Source: CAZSBB01 sp964605235
Lineage (GTDB): Bacteria; Planctomycetota; Phycisphaerae; Phycisphaerales; Phycisphaeraceae
Direction: 5' to 3'
DNA: 64,000 nt
Assembly: GCA_964605235.1 (NCBI GenBank)
Contig: CAZSBB010000006.1
Coordinates: forward strand, 1-64,000
Position 1 is the first letter of the stretch. Each line of letters begins with the position of its first letter. Made by a program: the position numbers and the translations under genes. Of the stretch, positions 44,341 through 52,763 are shown in pieces. The notes beneath the pieces were generated by a model. The model was given only the letters and a program-made list of their open reading frames with translations. It ran no database searches and was not told the DNA's origin.

Positions 44341-44739
44341 ATGAGTCAGCTCTTCATCCTGCACGGCACTGTCAAACGCGACCCCGCCATCGACGCATGG
44401 TTCCGGGATCGTCCCGGCGAGTTGGGAGTTATCGCCCAGCATTGGTTTGAACGCATGCGCCAAGCCGGCCCCGAGGTGCGCGAAATCCTGCACGATGGCT
44501 GTCCGACTGCCTGCGTGGGTGAAGCGGCCTTGGCTTACGTCAACGTATTCAAAGCCCACGTCAACGTGGGCTTCTTCCGCGGCGCTGAACTGGCGGACCC
44601 GGCGGGATTGCTCGCAGGCACGGGCAAGATGATGCGCCATGTGAAGCTGCGGCCGGGCGAGGCGGTCGATGAAAAGGCATTGGCGGCGCTGATTGAAACA
44701 GCCTTTTCCAGCCTGCGTGAACGTTTGTTGGGGGAGTAG
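44341..44739 (+). CDS. DUF1801 family protein, second copy
   Basis: The 132-residue protein shares the DUF1801 core, with VNVGFFRGAEL and a C-terminal HVKLRPGEAVDEKAL. It lacks the basic leader and has diverged widely from the 43816 gene. The start ATG at 44341 follows GGAGCAG. Like its neighbour it is of unknown function. The adjacent order suggests an ancient tandem duplication. Confidence 0.8.
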   Translation: MSQLFILHGTVKRDPAIDAWFRDRPGELGVIAQHWFERMRQAGPEVREILHDGCPTACVGEAALAYVNVFKAHVNVGFFRGAELADPAGLLAGTGKMMRHVKLRPGEAVDEKALAALIETAFSSLRERLLGE

Positions 44740-44741
44740 TT

Positions 44742-45278
44742 TTGGTGCCACGCAACGCCAACCAGCAATGGTCAGACGCCACGCTGCCGTTGTCCCCTGC
44801 CGGGAAACGGACCAGCGCCCTGCGACGCTGGGCGATCAGGTCGATCCTGGCGAGCTTGCTGGTAGGGTTGATTATTTGGTTGCTCCTGCCGACGGTTGCT
44901 TGGGACGGTGCCGTTGCGCGCCAAGTGCGGATTCAGGTGTACGATTCCGCAGGGCAGCCCCTGAATGGAATTGAAATCGTTGGCGGCCAACAAGTCCTGG
45001 CGGTGACGGATCGCCACGGCATGGCAACGTGGACTCACTTGTTCCCGGCCGGCGGGGGTTTCTTGTTCGGCATCAAGACCGGGCGCTGGCGTATTGGCGG
45101 TGGACTGCAACTCAGATCGGCAGCAGGCGACAGCTACGATGTTTCCTTTGCAACACTGGTCCACGATCCCCACCGTTCGGTCTGGAACCATGAGCCGGTC
45201 ATAGCGAAAGTGACCTTTCCGCAGTTGTCACGGAAACCGCTGCCGCGGCTGGATGCGGGGATGAACGCCCAGCCGTAA
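44742..45278 (+). CDS. Small membrane-anchored protein of unknown function
   Basis: The 178-residue product has one hydrophobic segment (SILASLLVGLIIWLLLP, about residues 34-50). An extracytoplasmic part that resembles a carboxypeptidase-regulatory-like beta-sandwich follows (VRIQVYDSAGQPLNGIEIVG). There is no ATG near the start; TTG at 44742 and GTG at 44745 are possible, directly after the stop of the DUF1801 gene. No function is assigned. Confidence 0.55.
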   Translation: MVPRNANQQWSDATLPLSPAGKRTSALRRWAIRSILASLLVGLIIWLLLPTVAWDGAVARQVRIQVYDSAGQPLNGIEIVGGQQVLAVTDRHGMATWTHLFPAGGGFLFGIKTGRWRIGGGLQLRSAAGDSYDVSFATLVHDPHRSVWNHEPVIAKVTFPQLSRKPLPRLDAGMNAQP

Positions 45279-45325
45279 ATCCGTCACTGGTGAATTTGCC
45301 TGTTGTCGTGGCTGATGTCGCGTCG

Positions 45326-46051
45326 TCACCCCAGCGCGTGGATCACCCGATCCAAGCCGACTTCCAACCTTCGGCAATCTTCCAGCGTCAGCCGCCACTT
45401 GCGGAAATCGCCAGACCATTTTCCCTTGGCTAGAAAGCTGGTGGGTATCTGTCTTCTGATATTGGTTACCAGGATGAGCGCGCCCGGATTGAACCAGCCG
45501 CGCAGCAAGGCGAACACATAGCGTGTGGAGAAAACCAGTTCCGCCGTGGCGCTCTGCTGCCGTTCGATTCGCGCAGAGAACTCTTGCGCAAAGACAATGG
45601 AACGGCCCATGATGCGCAGCAACAGTCGGCGTCCAAACCCAATGTCTTTGGCGCCGCTTACCGCCTGCCCGCTGGAGGCCCGCGCGAGCAGTTCATGCCA
45701 GCGCCGCAAAGACTCGACTCCCTCCGGCATGTACACCGTGAGCTTCAGCATCCCGCGCTCATCTTCAAAACGCAGTCTGTCAACCGCACCATCGTTGGTG
45801 CTGACCGGTACATAGCGAATCCGGTAGCCATCATGTTCGGAAACCAGCATTCCGCTCTCACTGCCAGCCTGGTCTGCCATGTTGGTATATCCCCGGTTGA
45901 ATATGGTTGATGCATGCAGTGCAAGGATACGAGCACGCAGTTGGCGCACCGCCTGTGCGACCTGCTGCCGATCACCAGCTTCCAGGTTGCGCGCGAGTTG
46001 CCGCTGCTGGTCAGCCTGTGCGGGCGTCAATGTTTGGCGGATGCGTTTCAC
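45326..46051 (-). CDS. Protein of unknown function
   Basis: The 241-residue protein is not recognised. The N-terminal 50 residues are helical and charged (TPAQADQQRQLARNLEAGDR), with a likely coiled-coil pattern. The centre carries alternating beta-strand runs (YRIRYVPVSTNDGAV). The sequence has no signal peptide. It is convergent with the preceding gene and separated from hflX by 171 bp containing a large inverted repeat. It could be accessory. Confidence 0.55.
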   Translation of the reverse strand: MKRIRQTLTPAQADQQRQLARNLEAGDRQQVAQAVRQLRARILALHASTIFNRGYTNMADQAGSESGMLVSEHDGYRIRYVPVSTNDGAVDRLRFEDERGMLKLTVYMPEGVESLRRWHELLARASSGQAVSGAKDIGFGRRLLLRIMGRSIVFAQEFSARIERQQSATAELVFSTRYVFALLRGWFNPGALILVTNIRRQIPTSFLAKGKWSGDFRKWRLTLEDCRRLEVGLDRVIHALG

Positions 46052-46097
46052 GGATGCACCTCAGCTTGGAGGCGAAAATGTTGTGATATCCAACGCT

Positions 46098-46192
46098 GAA
46101 CGAGCCGCGCGCGTGAGCAAGCGGTTGCCTTTTTGTCCATGCATTCCTGCGGCTGCGCCGCAACCCCTTGCTCACGCGCGGGGCTCGTTTCC
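46098..46192. repeat. Inverted repeat GAGCCGCGCGCGTGAGCAAG type
   Basis: Arms GAGCCGCGCGCGTGAGCAAG and CTTGCTCACGCGCGGGGCTC face each other within 95 bp with a short loop rich in G and T. This lies between the unknown gene and hflX. The arms belong to the same family as the 47650-47770 element: GAGCC, a variable part, then CGTGAGC. Confidence 0.8.
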
Positions 46193-46222
46193 TGGCTCTG
46201 CCGCAGTGGGTCGACCGGGGGT

Positions 46223-47563
46223 TTATCCCGGTGCGCCATCCCGCTCGCGTCCCCAGCCCGTCGTCGCCGGCTGCGGCAGGCGGTAGCCCATGGCTTGCAA
46301 TTGGGAGAGTTGTCTTCCGCCTAGTCGCACGCGGTAGATCACGTCCTGGCCTTCGTACTGGCGGTCGAGGATTTGCGTGCGGGTTTCCAGGAACTGGATG
46401 AACTTGCCGTCGCGCTGGCCCAGACGCAGCTCCACTTCGCGCTCCGTGCCCACCGCCAGGGCGCGCACCCGGGCGGTCAATTCCGTGATGCCGATGCCGT
46501 CGCGGGCGCTGATGTCCAGGCAGTCGGGGAACTCCTGGTGCAGCAGCAGCAGCTCGGCGTTGTTTTCCAGACGGTCGATTTTGTTGAGCAGCAGCAGCCG
46601 CTGACCTTCCGTCGCGCCGATCTCGTCGAGCACTTCCATCACGGTGGCGAGCTGGTGGCGGGCGCGCGGGTGGGCGACGTCGAGCACCACCAGCAGCAGG
46701 TCGGCGTGAATGGCTTCCTCCAGCGTGGCGCGGAAACTGGCGACCAGGTGGTGGGGCAGGTCGCGCACGAACCCGACGGTGTCCGAGAGCATCACCTGCT
46801 CGCCGCTGCCCATGTCCCAGGCGCGGGTGCGGGTGGACAGCGTGGCGAAGAGCTTGTCGTCGGCATACGCCCCGCCGATGGTCAGTTGGTTGAACAGCGT
46901 GCTTTTGCCGGCGTTGGTGTAGCCGACCAGACCCACGGTGTAGAAGTCGGTTTTCCGCTGGGCGACCTCACGCTGCTTGCGGCCCTGCACCTGCACAATC
47001 TCACGCTTCAACTCCGCCTTGCGCCGCTGCACAATCCGGCGGTCGATTTCGAGCTGCTGTTCACCCGGGCCGCGCGTGCCGATGCCCGTGGGGGAGCCGC
47101 CGACGATGCGCTCCAGGTGGGACCACATCGCCCGCAGGCGCGGATAGGTGTATTCGAGCTGCGCCAGCTCCACCTGCAGTTTCGCTTCATGCGTGCGGGC
47201 GCGGGCGGCAAAAATGTCCAGAATCAATTCACTGCGGTCGAGCACCTTGCAATTGACGATTTCTTCCACGTTGCTGATCTGCGACGGCGACAGGTCGTTG
47301 TCGAAAATCACCACCGCGGCCTCGTGGCTCTTGACCAGCCCCGCCAGCTCGTTGACTTTGCCTGAGCCGATGAACGTGCCGGCATCCGGCTTCTGGCGGT
47401 TCTGCAGCAGTTGATCCACCACCACCGCCCCGGCAGTGTCCGCCAGCGCGCGCAGCTCGCCCAGCGGATCGTGCGGATCGTTCTGATTCCCCGGCAGCAG
47501 ACAGGACACGAGCACCGCCCGTTCCTGCACCACGCCCAGCTTGTTGCGTAATCCTTCTTCCAT
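46223..47563 (-). CDS. hflX: GTPase HflX
   Basis: The 446-residue protein is a ribosome-associated GTPase. It has the N-terminal HflX domain (GTFIGSGKVNELAGL and the helical SQISNVEEI region) and the linker RGPGEQQLEIDRR. The GTPase domain has GYTNAGKST (P-loop), DTVGFVRDLP (G3) and NKIDR (G4). HflX splits stalled ribosomes under stress. The start at 47563 (MEEGLRNKLG) is conserved in style; the upstream frame is not. The last part of the gene is close to the inverted repeat at 46098, which lies past its stop. Confidence 0.95.
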   Translation of the reverse strand: MEEGLRNKLGVVQERAVLVSCLLPGNQNDPHDPLGELRALADTAGAVVVDQLLQNRQKPDAGTFIGSGKVNELAGLVKSHEAAVVIFDNDLSPSQISNVEEIVNCKVLDRSELILDIFAARARTHEAKLQVELAQLEYTYPRLRAMWSHLERIVGGSPTGIGTRGPGEQQLEIDRRIVQRRKAELKREIVQVQGRKQREVAQRKTDFYTVGLVGYTNAGKSTLFNQLTIGGAYADDKLFATLSTRTRAWDMGSGEQVMLSDTVGFVRDLPHHLVASFRATLEEAIHADLLLVVLDVAHPRARHQLATVMEVLDEIGATEGQRLLLLNKIDRLENNAELLLLHQEFPDCLDISARDGIGITELTARVRALAVGTEREVELRLGQRDGKFIQFLETRTQILDRQYEGQDVIYRVRLGGRQLSQLQAMGYRLPQPATTGWGRERDGAPG

Positions 47564-47649
47564 CGTTTCCCTTCCGCGCCGCAGCGCGCCAGTGCTATCA
47601 GGATATGCCGCCAACCGGGCGGTGACGAATGCCAGGTGAGCGTTGTGTG

Positions 47650-47770
47650 CTGAACGAGCCGGAAGCGTGAGCGACGGGCAGGGCGCAGGGTGGTTCAGGC
47701 GTCATGGTGCTGCGCAGAACGTCTGGCGTTTGGAGACGCTGCCCGTCGCTCACGCTTCCGGCTCGTTCAG
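47650..47770. repeat. 32-bp perfect inverted repeat, GAACGAGCC family
   Basis: Arms of 32 bp at 47650-47681 and 47739-47770 are exactly complementary and contain GAACGAGCCGGAAGCGTGAG plus GCGACGGGCAG. The spacer is 57 bp. The element is located between hflX and the divergent sulfatase gene, where both promoters should be. A related element with different arm tips is at 46098. Repeats of this kind are frequent in Planctomycetota. Confidence 0.9.
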
Positions 47771-47832
47771 CAAGACGCAGCCAGGTGCGCCGGCGGATTT
47801 GACGTCGGCCCGCCGCACGCCAAACTGTGGAC

Positions 47833-49203
47833 ATGAGCAAGTCCCATCGCAATGTGCTGTACCTGATCGCCGACGACTGGAGTCCTTTGGCGCGCTGCTA
47901 CGGCAACTCCGTGATCCGCACCCCGGCCATTGATGAACTGGCGTCCCAGGGCGTGGTGTTCGACCACGGCTTCTGCACCAGCCCCTCGTGTGCGGTCAGT
48001 CGGGCGTGCATTCTGACCGGGCAGCATTCGCATGTGCATGGGCAGTACGGGCACTGCCACGGGCGGCATGGTTTCCGCACCGATGAAAGCATGATCAGCA
48101 CGCCGACGGTGCTCAACAACGCCGGCTACGCCACCGCGCTGATTGGCAAGTGTCACACCTTGCCGCGCAGCGTGTATCCCTTCACCTATCAGCCGGCGCT
48201 GGATGCGCTGGACGTGCTGACTCCCAGCCGGTTGGGTGATGCTCTGCGGACTTTTCTGGACCAGACGGGGGATCGCCCGTTTTATGCCCAGGTCGCCAGC
48301 TTCTATCCCCATCGTTCCAAGGGCGGCTTTGGCAACGAGCGGTCGTACGCCGGCAAGCAGGATTTCGTGTATCAGCCGGATGAGGTGGTGGTGCCCGATT
48401 TTTTGCCCGATCTGCCGGAGGTGCGTGAAGACCTGGCGGATTACTACCGCGCGATCAGCAAATGGGATGAATCGGTCGGCGCCGTGATCGCCGCCTTGCG
48501 TGCCGCCGGGCGGGCGCAGGACACGCTGATTGTCGTTACCACCGACCATGGCATGCCCTGGCCCGGCGCCAAGGCGAGCAGTTTCGACAGTGGCCATCGC
48601 TGTCCGTTCATCGTCTATCACCCGGACCTCAAGCGCGGGGGCATCACCAATCATGCGCTGATGAACTGGGTGGATGTCTTTCCCACCGTGCTCGACTGGT
48701 GCGGCGTGAAGTACCCCGAAACCGCGCTGCCGCTGGGCGGGCGCTCGGTGCTGCCGATCCTGGAAGACGACCGCCCGCAACCCGGCGGGGGGGCGTGGGA
48801 GCAGACGTTCTACTCGCACAATTTCCATGAGGTGACCAACTACTATCCGTATCGCGTGCTGCGCACCCGCACGCACAAGTACGTGCTCAATCTGGCGCAT
48901 GAGCTGCGCACGCCGTTGCCGTCGGATTTGTATCGCTCGCGCACCTGGCAGGCGGTGCTCAAGCATGGGGTGACGATGCTGGGCCAGCGGGAGCGGGCGA
49001 AGTTTGAGTATCAGGATCCCGAGGCGCTCTTCGATCTGGTCGCCGATCCCGCCGAATCACGCAATCTCATCCACGATCCGAGCCAGCAGCAACGGGTGCA
49101 GCAGATGCGTCAGACGGTATTTGAGTGGCGGACGGCGACGCGCGACCTGTGGCTGGAGGCGAGCCATCAGCGCGGGCTGCATGGTGACCCGGGGGTGGCG
49201 TAA
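47833..49203 (+). CDS. Sulfatase
   Basis: The 456-residue protein is a formylglycine-dependent sulfatase. The N-terminal metal site is VLYLIADDW, and the modified residue is Cys53 in SPSCAVSRACILTGQ. The canonical motif is CxPSR; here Pro is replaced by Val, though CxxSR variants are accepted by some maturases. TTDHGMPWPG is the second metal motif. There is no signal peptide, unlike most planctomycetal sulfatases, so it may act on intracellular oligosaccharides. The ATG at 47833 was preferred to an in-frame GTG at 47827. Confidence 0.93.
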   Translation: MSKSHRNVLYLIADDWSPLARCYGNSVIRTPAIDELASQGVVFDHGFCTSPSCAVSRACILTGQHSHVHGQYGHCHGRHGFRTDESMISTPTVLNNAGYATALIGKCHTLPRSVYPFTYQPALDALDVLTPSRLGDALRTFLDQTGDRPFYAQVASFYPHRSKGGFGNERSYAGKQDFVYQPDEVVVPDFLPDLPEVREDLADYYRAISKWDESVGAVIAALRAAGRAQDTLIVVTTDHGMPWPGAKASSFDSGHRCPFIVYHPDLKRGGITNHALMNWVDVFPTVLDWCGVKYPETALPLGGRSVLPILEDDRPQPGGGAWEQTFYSHNFHEVTNYYPYRVLRTRTHKYVLNLAHELRTPLPSDLYRSRTWQAVLKHGVTMLGQRERAKFEYQDPEALFDLVADPAESRNLIHDPSQQQRVQQMRQTVFEWRTATRDLWLEASHQRGLHGDPGVA

Positions 49204-49557
49204 TCAGTACCTGCATCCGGCAGTTGCCGGGTTTGCGCTGCCCTGCCCGGGCGGGGCTGCTCAGGCGCCGCAGTGGCTGGGCGCTGCGATTTGATGGCTG
49301 CGGCTGCGCCGCGAGTTGTCTGAGTTGAGGGGCTTGGCCGCCAGCCCCTCAAGCTCCCGGGCTCCCCCACGGAAGGGCGTGGACCAGAAACCTGGGCGCA
49401 ACATCGCGCTTGGGGTGGGCCGATGGCGTGGGGCGCTCATCGCTTTCGCAATGACAAGAGCTGGCGCAGCGCTCTGCGTGCCTCTGTGTCTCCGTGAGAG
49501 AACTTCTTCTTTCCTGCTTTTTCTTCGCGTTTGCTTGCGGCCGCGCCGGCTGCGGCC
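49204..49557. other. Gene-free stretch between sulfatase and cysH
   Basis: This 354-bp convergent gap has no gene. It contains a GGGGCTTGGCCGCCAGCCCC hairpin near 49331-49350 and a copy of the ACACAGAG-type repeat near 49470-49503. Confidence 0.6.
49470..49503. repeat. ACACAGAG-type dispersed repeat, copy 2
   Basis: The run GCGTGCCTCTGTGTCTCCGT and the following GAGAG match the copy at 906-945. Confidence 0.65.
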
Positions 49558-50337
49558 TCACAGCCCGCTGGACTCGCGGCTCTTGTCTTCCTCGGCGGTG
49601 CTGGGCAGGTGCAGCCCGCATTCCTGGCGCAGGCCCTGAAAGCGACCGGCGCGTTCGTTGCCGCCCTCGGCGGTGATGGGTTGGGTGGAGTGCGTGTCGC
49701 CGATGGAGGCGTAGCCCTGCTCGTACAACGGGTGGTAGGGCAGGTCGTGGGTCTTGAGATAGTTGTGAATGTCGCGCGTGGTCCATTGCAGGATCGGATG
49801 CACCTTGACGATGCCGCTCTGCAGTTCGATCGGCCGCAGCGACGCGCGGTGTTCGGTCTGATTGGCGCGCAGCCCGGCAATCCACGCCTGCACGCCCAAT
49901 TCGCGCACGGCGCGGCGCATCGGCTCGCCCTTGGTCAGCTCGTGATACTTGCGGTAGCCGTCGTCGCCCTGTTCCCACAGTCGGCCGTGCACGGCTTCCA
50001 TCATCGCCGTGGTGATGCGCGGGGAGAACCAATGCACGTTGAGGTTCAGCCGCTCGGTCAGTTCCTGAGCGAAGCGGTAGGTCTCGGGAAACAGGTAGCC
50101 GGTGTCCAGGGCGATCACCGGGATATCCGGGACCACCTGCGTCGCCAGATGCAGCATCACCGCCGCCTGGGCGCCGAAGCTGGAGGTCATCGCCAGGTTG
50201 GCGCCGAAGGTTTCATACGCCCAGCGGATCAACTCCTGGGGCGAAGCCTCGGCAAATCGGGCGTTAAGCGCGGGCAAATCCTGCTCGGCGACGGGCGGGG
50301 TGGTCGTCAACGGTGGCACCAGGCGGCTCCCTGTCAA
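49558..50337 (-). CDS. cysH: PAPS reductase (CysH family)
   Basis: The 259-residue enzyme reduces PAPS (or APS) to sulfite in assimilatory sulfate reduction. TSSFGAQAAVMLHLA near residues 51-65 is the PP-loop-like nucleotide motif, IALDTGYLFPET near 75-86 follows, and Cys240 in ECGLH is the catalytic cysteine. The paired CC/CxxC motifs that bind a 4Fe-4S cluster in APS reductases are absent, so PAPS with thioredoxin is the likely substrate pair. It is convergent with the sulfatase, which releases sulfate. Confidence 0.92.
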   Translation of the reverse strand: MTGSRLVPPLTTTPPVAEQDLPALNARFAEASPQELIRWAYETFGANLAMTSSFGAQAAVMLHLATQVVPDIPVIALDTGYLFPETYRFAQELTERLNLNVHWFSPRITTAMMEAVHGRLWEQGDDGYRKYHELTKGEPMRRAVRELGVQAWIAGLRANQTEHRASLRPIELQSGIVKVHPILQWTTRDIHNYLKTHDLPYHPLYEQGYASIGDTHSTQPITAEGGNERAGRFQGLRQECGLHLPSTAEEDKSRESSGL

Positions 50338-50404
50338 AAGGGGGTGCGTAAAGTCGAAAGCACATCAGTTTAGCACGGGTCCGGGGGTAAACCAACTATT
50401 TCAC

Positions 50405-50439
50405 AGGGGACTGTAGGAACTCAATAGAACTGTCCCCTT
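50405..50439. repeat. Imperfect AGGGGAC palindrome
   Basis: AGGGGACTGT and the distal AACTGTCCCCTT are complementary at the GGGGAC ends, with a poorly paired middle. This type of short palindrome is often associated with RAYT transposases, but none is nearby. Confidence 0.5.
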
Positions 50440-50570
50440 CCCGCTGCGGGCGCCGATCGTCGACCCCCGGAGGCGGGGGAAACTCCGGGCTCCACGTGAT
50501 GCGGGGTCGTGCATGCGTCTGGACGTCAGCCACAGGGCTCCCCGGGTGGGCTGGCGGCGTCGGCGTTGCC

Positions 50571-51248
50571 TCATCCACCAGGCAACTCGGCGCGCTGCCG
50601 CAGCCGTTCCAGATTCAGGCCCACGGGTTGGTAGTCATCCCGGCGCGGCAGGTGGGGATAATGCGCCTGCACATAGGCGAAAATGCTTTGCCCTTCGACC
50701 CGCAACCGCTCCGGCGGCTTCGCGCTGCCCAGCAGGATCGCCCCGGCGCTCAAGCCGGCTTCGTAACCGTCGCATTCCTCTTCGATGCTCACCGGGCCGC
50801 GTTGCAGCGAATGCACAGCCTCGTGGAACACGGTGTCGCCGATCATGTGCAACGGCTGATGCTCGAAGCCGCCGTTGGCCGCCAGCACCACCTTGACGTA
50901 CAGCCAGACCTGCCCGTCGGGTTGCCGCAGGGTGTAGCCGGCGTGGGCGATGTCGGGCGTGAAGATCAGCCGATCCTGGTCGATGAGCTGCGTCACGCGC
51001 TGCGCCAGTTGCGTGTAGCGTTCGGTGGGCCCAAGCACCGACGCCTGCACCTGTGTCAGCGCTTCGCGCACCAGCTTCATGCCCGTCACTTGCACTGGCG
51101 TTGGCGCTGGCTGGGGACGACGACTGGCTTGCCAGTGCCGGGCGCCCAGCACCGCCGCGGCGCACAGAATGAACAGCACGCCCGCGCGGATGGAACGCCG
51201 GCGGATGGAATGGCTGCCACGTGTTTCGTCACCCGACGGCGTGGACAT
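50571..51248 (-). CDS. Membrane-anchored putative zinc metalloprotease
   Basis: The 225-residue protein has a basic start and one hydrophobic segment (AGVLFILCAAAVLGA, about residues 22-36). A domain with FHEAVHSLQ follows, giving His142-Glu-x2-His146. Acidic residues Glu156-158 and Asp160 in EEECDGYEAG lie 10-14 residues later, consistent with a third zinc ligand as in M48-like gluzincins or related peptidases. The family cannot be named. It is the last of three minus-strand genes after YdjY. The location suggests the periplasm. Confidence 0.65.
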   Translation of the reverse strand: MSTPSGDETRGSHSIRRRSIRAGVLFILCAAAVLGARHWQASRRPQPAPTPVQVTGMKLVREALTQVQASVLGPTERYTQLAQRVTQLIDQDRLIFTPDIAHAGYTLRQPDGQVWLYVKVVLAANGGFEHQPLHMIGDTVFHEAVHSLQRGPVSIEEECDGYEAGLSAGAILLGSAKPPERLRVEGQSIFAYVQAHYPHLPRRDDYQPVGLNLERLRQRAELPGG

Positions 51249-51328
51249 GATGGACCGCCATCATACCGGCTGCCGCGCCGAGTCCTGACCGAACAGCCGG
51301 TCAGAATCTCATGCTGAGGTGAAAAAAA

Positions 51329-51676
51329 TCAGCCTGCCTGCCAGCGCGCTTCCGCCTGCTCATGGAGGGTTTGCGCGTCCTGCAACAACTCCGCCACCGC
51401 CGGCGGCAGATCGTTGCCGAAGCGCTGCTGCAAGTTCGCCCGATGCTGCTCGATCAGCACGGCCGCGCGGTCGAGTCCCACGGCCTGCTGGGGGCGGTCC
51501 AGTTCGTCCAAGTGCTGCAAGGCGAACCACACTGCCTGCAACCCGATCAGGTCCGGGACGCTGGCGCGCCAACGTTGGCCGGCGTCGTCATTGGGCAGCG
51601 CCACCGCGGCCTGGGCGAACTCAATCCAGCGCCCCAGCAGCACCGCCCACGTCAGCTTGGCGACTTCTTCACTCAT
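51329..51676 (-). CDS. Small conserved-looking protein of unknown function
   Basis: The 115-residue product is mostly helical (AKLTWAVLLGRWIEFAQAAV, then Gln/Ala-rich). It has no signal peptide and no visible domain. An ATG at 51676 with GGGTCATGA context starts it, just past an ACACAGAG-type repeat. It is read in the same direction as its neighbours but separated by 80-150 bp, so it may be monocistronic. Confidence 0.55.
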   Translation of the reverse strand: MSEEVAKLTWAVLLGRWIEFAQAAVALPNDDAGQRWRASVPDLIGLQAVWFALQHLDELDRPQQAVGLDRAAVLIEQHRANLQQRFGNDLPPAVAELLQDAQTLHEQAEARWQAG

Positions 51677-51705
51677 GACCCTTGGAGTCCATCCAGACAG
51701 TTTTC

Positions 51706-51818
51706 AACACAGAGGCACGGAGGACACAGAGAACAAAGCACAGAATCAGGAGTTGAAATGCGGATTGCAGATGATTTTCTCGATGAGTATTGCTCGGTGT
51801 TCTCTGTGTCTCGGTGGT
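51706..51818. repeat. ACACAGAG-type repeat, inverted pair, copy 3
   Basis: AACACAGAGGCACGGAGGAC and the distal TGTTCTCTGTGTCTCGGTGG form an inverted pair about 75 bp apart, unlike the single copies at 906 and 49470. They lie between two minus-strand genes. Confidence 0.7.
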
Positions 51819-51823
51819 GAGTT

Positions 51824-52582
51824 TTAAGGGGTGGTTTGCTGGGCGTCGGCAGGTGCCGCGGGATTACTTCCGGGGGCGGGTGGCAGCGGTTCCAGGATCA
51901 CCGTCACCGGCGTGTCCACCGGGGGGATGGCGTCGGTGACCGCCTGCCAGCGTGATTCGTCGTTCTGGTTGGTCACCGTGCCCGGCTGCGCCAGCAGGTC
52001 GTCGCCGAAGCTCACCAGCGTGATGATGCTGCCGTTGAGGTCCGCTTTGTAGACCTGCTGGTCTTTGAGCGGGGCGAAGCCGGAGCCGGCGAACAGCCAA
52101 GTCGCGTTTTCCAGCGTGGTGTTGTTCTGCTGATTGCGCACCCACTTGCCCGCCGGCTCCACGATGGTCTGGCCGTCGCGCTGGTAGCTCACGAGCACGC
52201 GCAGCGCCGGGCCATGGGGTGGGTCGACCTGCAGTTGGCCTTCGATCATCTGGCCGCGCAGCGGCGCGCCGGGTTGGAGGCCGAGCATCAGCAGCGCCAG
52301 ATGGATGTGGCTGGGTTTGGCTGCGGTGGTCAGCAGGGTTTCGTGATCGCGCAGGCCGGGGATGCACACGAGCAACTCCAACCAGTCCGCCTCACGCCGG
52401 AGCACCTTGGCGTCGAAGCTGACCTGCTTTTTGTCCCGATCCACCCGGATATGCGGCAGCGCCCCCGGCGCCCCCGGAGTCCCCGGAGCCTCCGGAGCAG
52501 TCGGCGCCGCGTCATCGGCGCTGACGATTCCTGCCGTCAGCACCCCGAGCAGCGCGAGCAACCATCTACTGCGACAAGTCAT
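51824..52582 (-). CDS. YdjY domain-containing exported protein
   Basis: The 252-residue protein has a signal peptide (CRSRWLLALLGVLTAGIVSA). The YdjY-type domain seen in Planctomycetota follows (HIRVDRDKKQVSFDAKVLRR, then CIPGLRDHETLL and AKPSHIHLALLMLGLQPG). The role is unknown. The start at 52582 is the ATG that begins the signal peptide; the frame runs to 52639 over part of a terminator and is not used. The C-terminal tail PAPGSNPAAPADAQQTTP is low complexity and encoded partly by a CCCCCGGAAGTA element, like the RarA insert. Confidence 0.8.
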   Translation of the reverse strand: MTCRSRWLLALLGVLTAGIVSADDAAPTAPEAPGTPGAPGALPHIRVDRDKKQVSFDAKVLRREADWLELLVCIPGLRDHETLLTTAAKPSHIHLALLMLGLQPGAPLRGQMIEGQLQVDPPHGPALRVLVSYQRDGQTIVEPAGKWVRNQQNNTTLENATWLFAGSGFAPLKDQQVYKADLNGSIITLVSFGDDLLAQPGTVTNQNDESRWQAVTDAIPPVDTPVTVILEPLPPAPGSNPAAPADAQQTTP

Positions 52583-52639
52583 GCCAGTGCCTCCCGATGA
52601 ACTTGATAACCCGCCCCCGAGCGTAATCACAGTCGCCAA

Positions 52640-52729
52640 AATAAAAAAGGCCCGGCATGACCGAAGTCAAGCCGAGCCCTTCCGGGGGCAATGGGAAAAG
52701 CACATCAAGACAGCGTCATCCGCCATCTG
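52640..52729 (-). ncRNA. Candidate small RNA
   Basis: A minus-strand promoter (-35 TTGCGT, -10 TATAAT) lies just upstream, and an intrinsic terminator closes the segment about 90 nt later. No ORF or minus-strand gene lies within. The predicted RNA begins near 52729 and ends in the U-run after GGCUCGGC-UUGAC-UUCG-GUCA-UGCCGGGCC. It could be a stand-alone sRNA or a terminated leader of the YdjY gene, whose start is 55 bp downstream. Confidence 0.45.
52641..52680 (-). terminator. UUCG-capped intrinsic terminator
   Basis: GGCTCGGC pairs with GCCGGGCC and an inner TGAC-TTCG-GTCA gives a UUCG tetraloop. TTTTTTATTTT follows on the minus strand. The strength and position suggest a transcript end. 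Confidence 0.8.
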
Positions 52730-52735
52730 TCATGA

Positions 52736-52763
52736 ATTATAACATGGGCGACAGGGTACGCAA
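52736..52763 (-). promoter_or_regulatory. Minus-strand sigma70-like promoter
   Basis: TATAAT is at 52741-52736 and TTGCGT at 52763-52758 with a 16-bp spacer. The -10 is a perfect consensus in otherwise GC-rich DNA. Confidence 0.6.
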
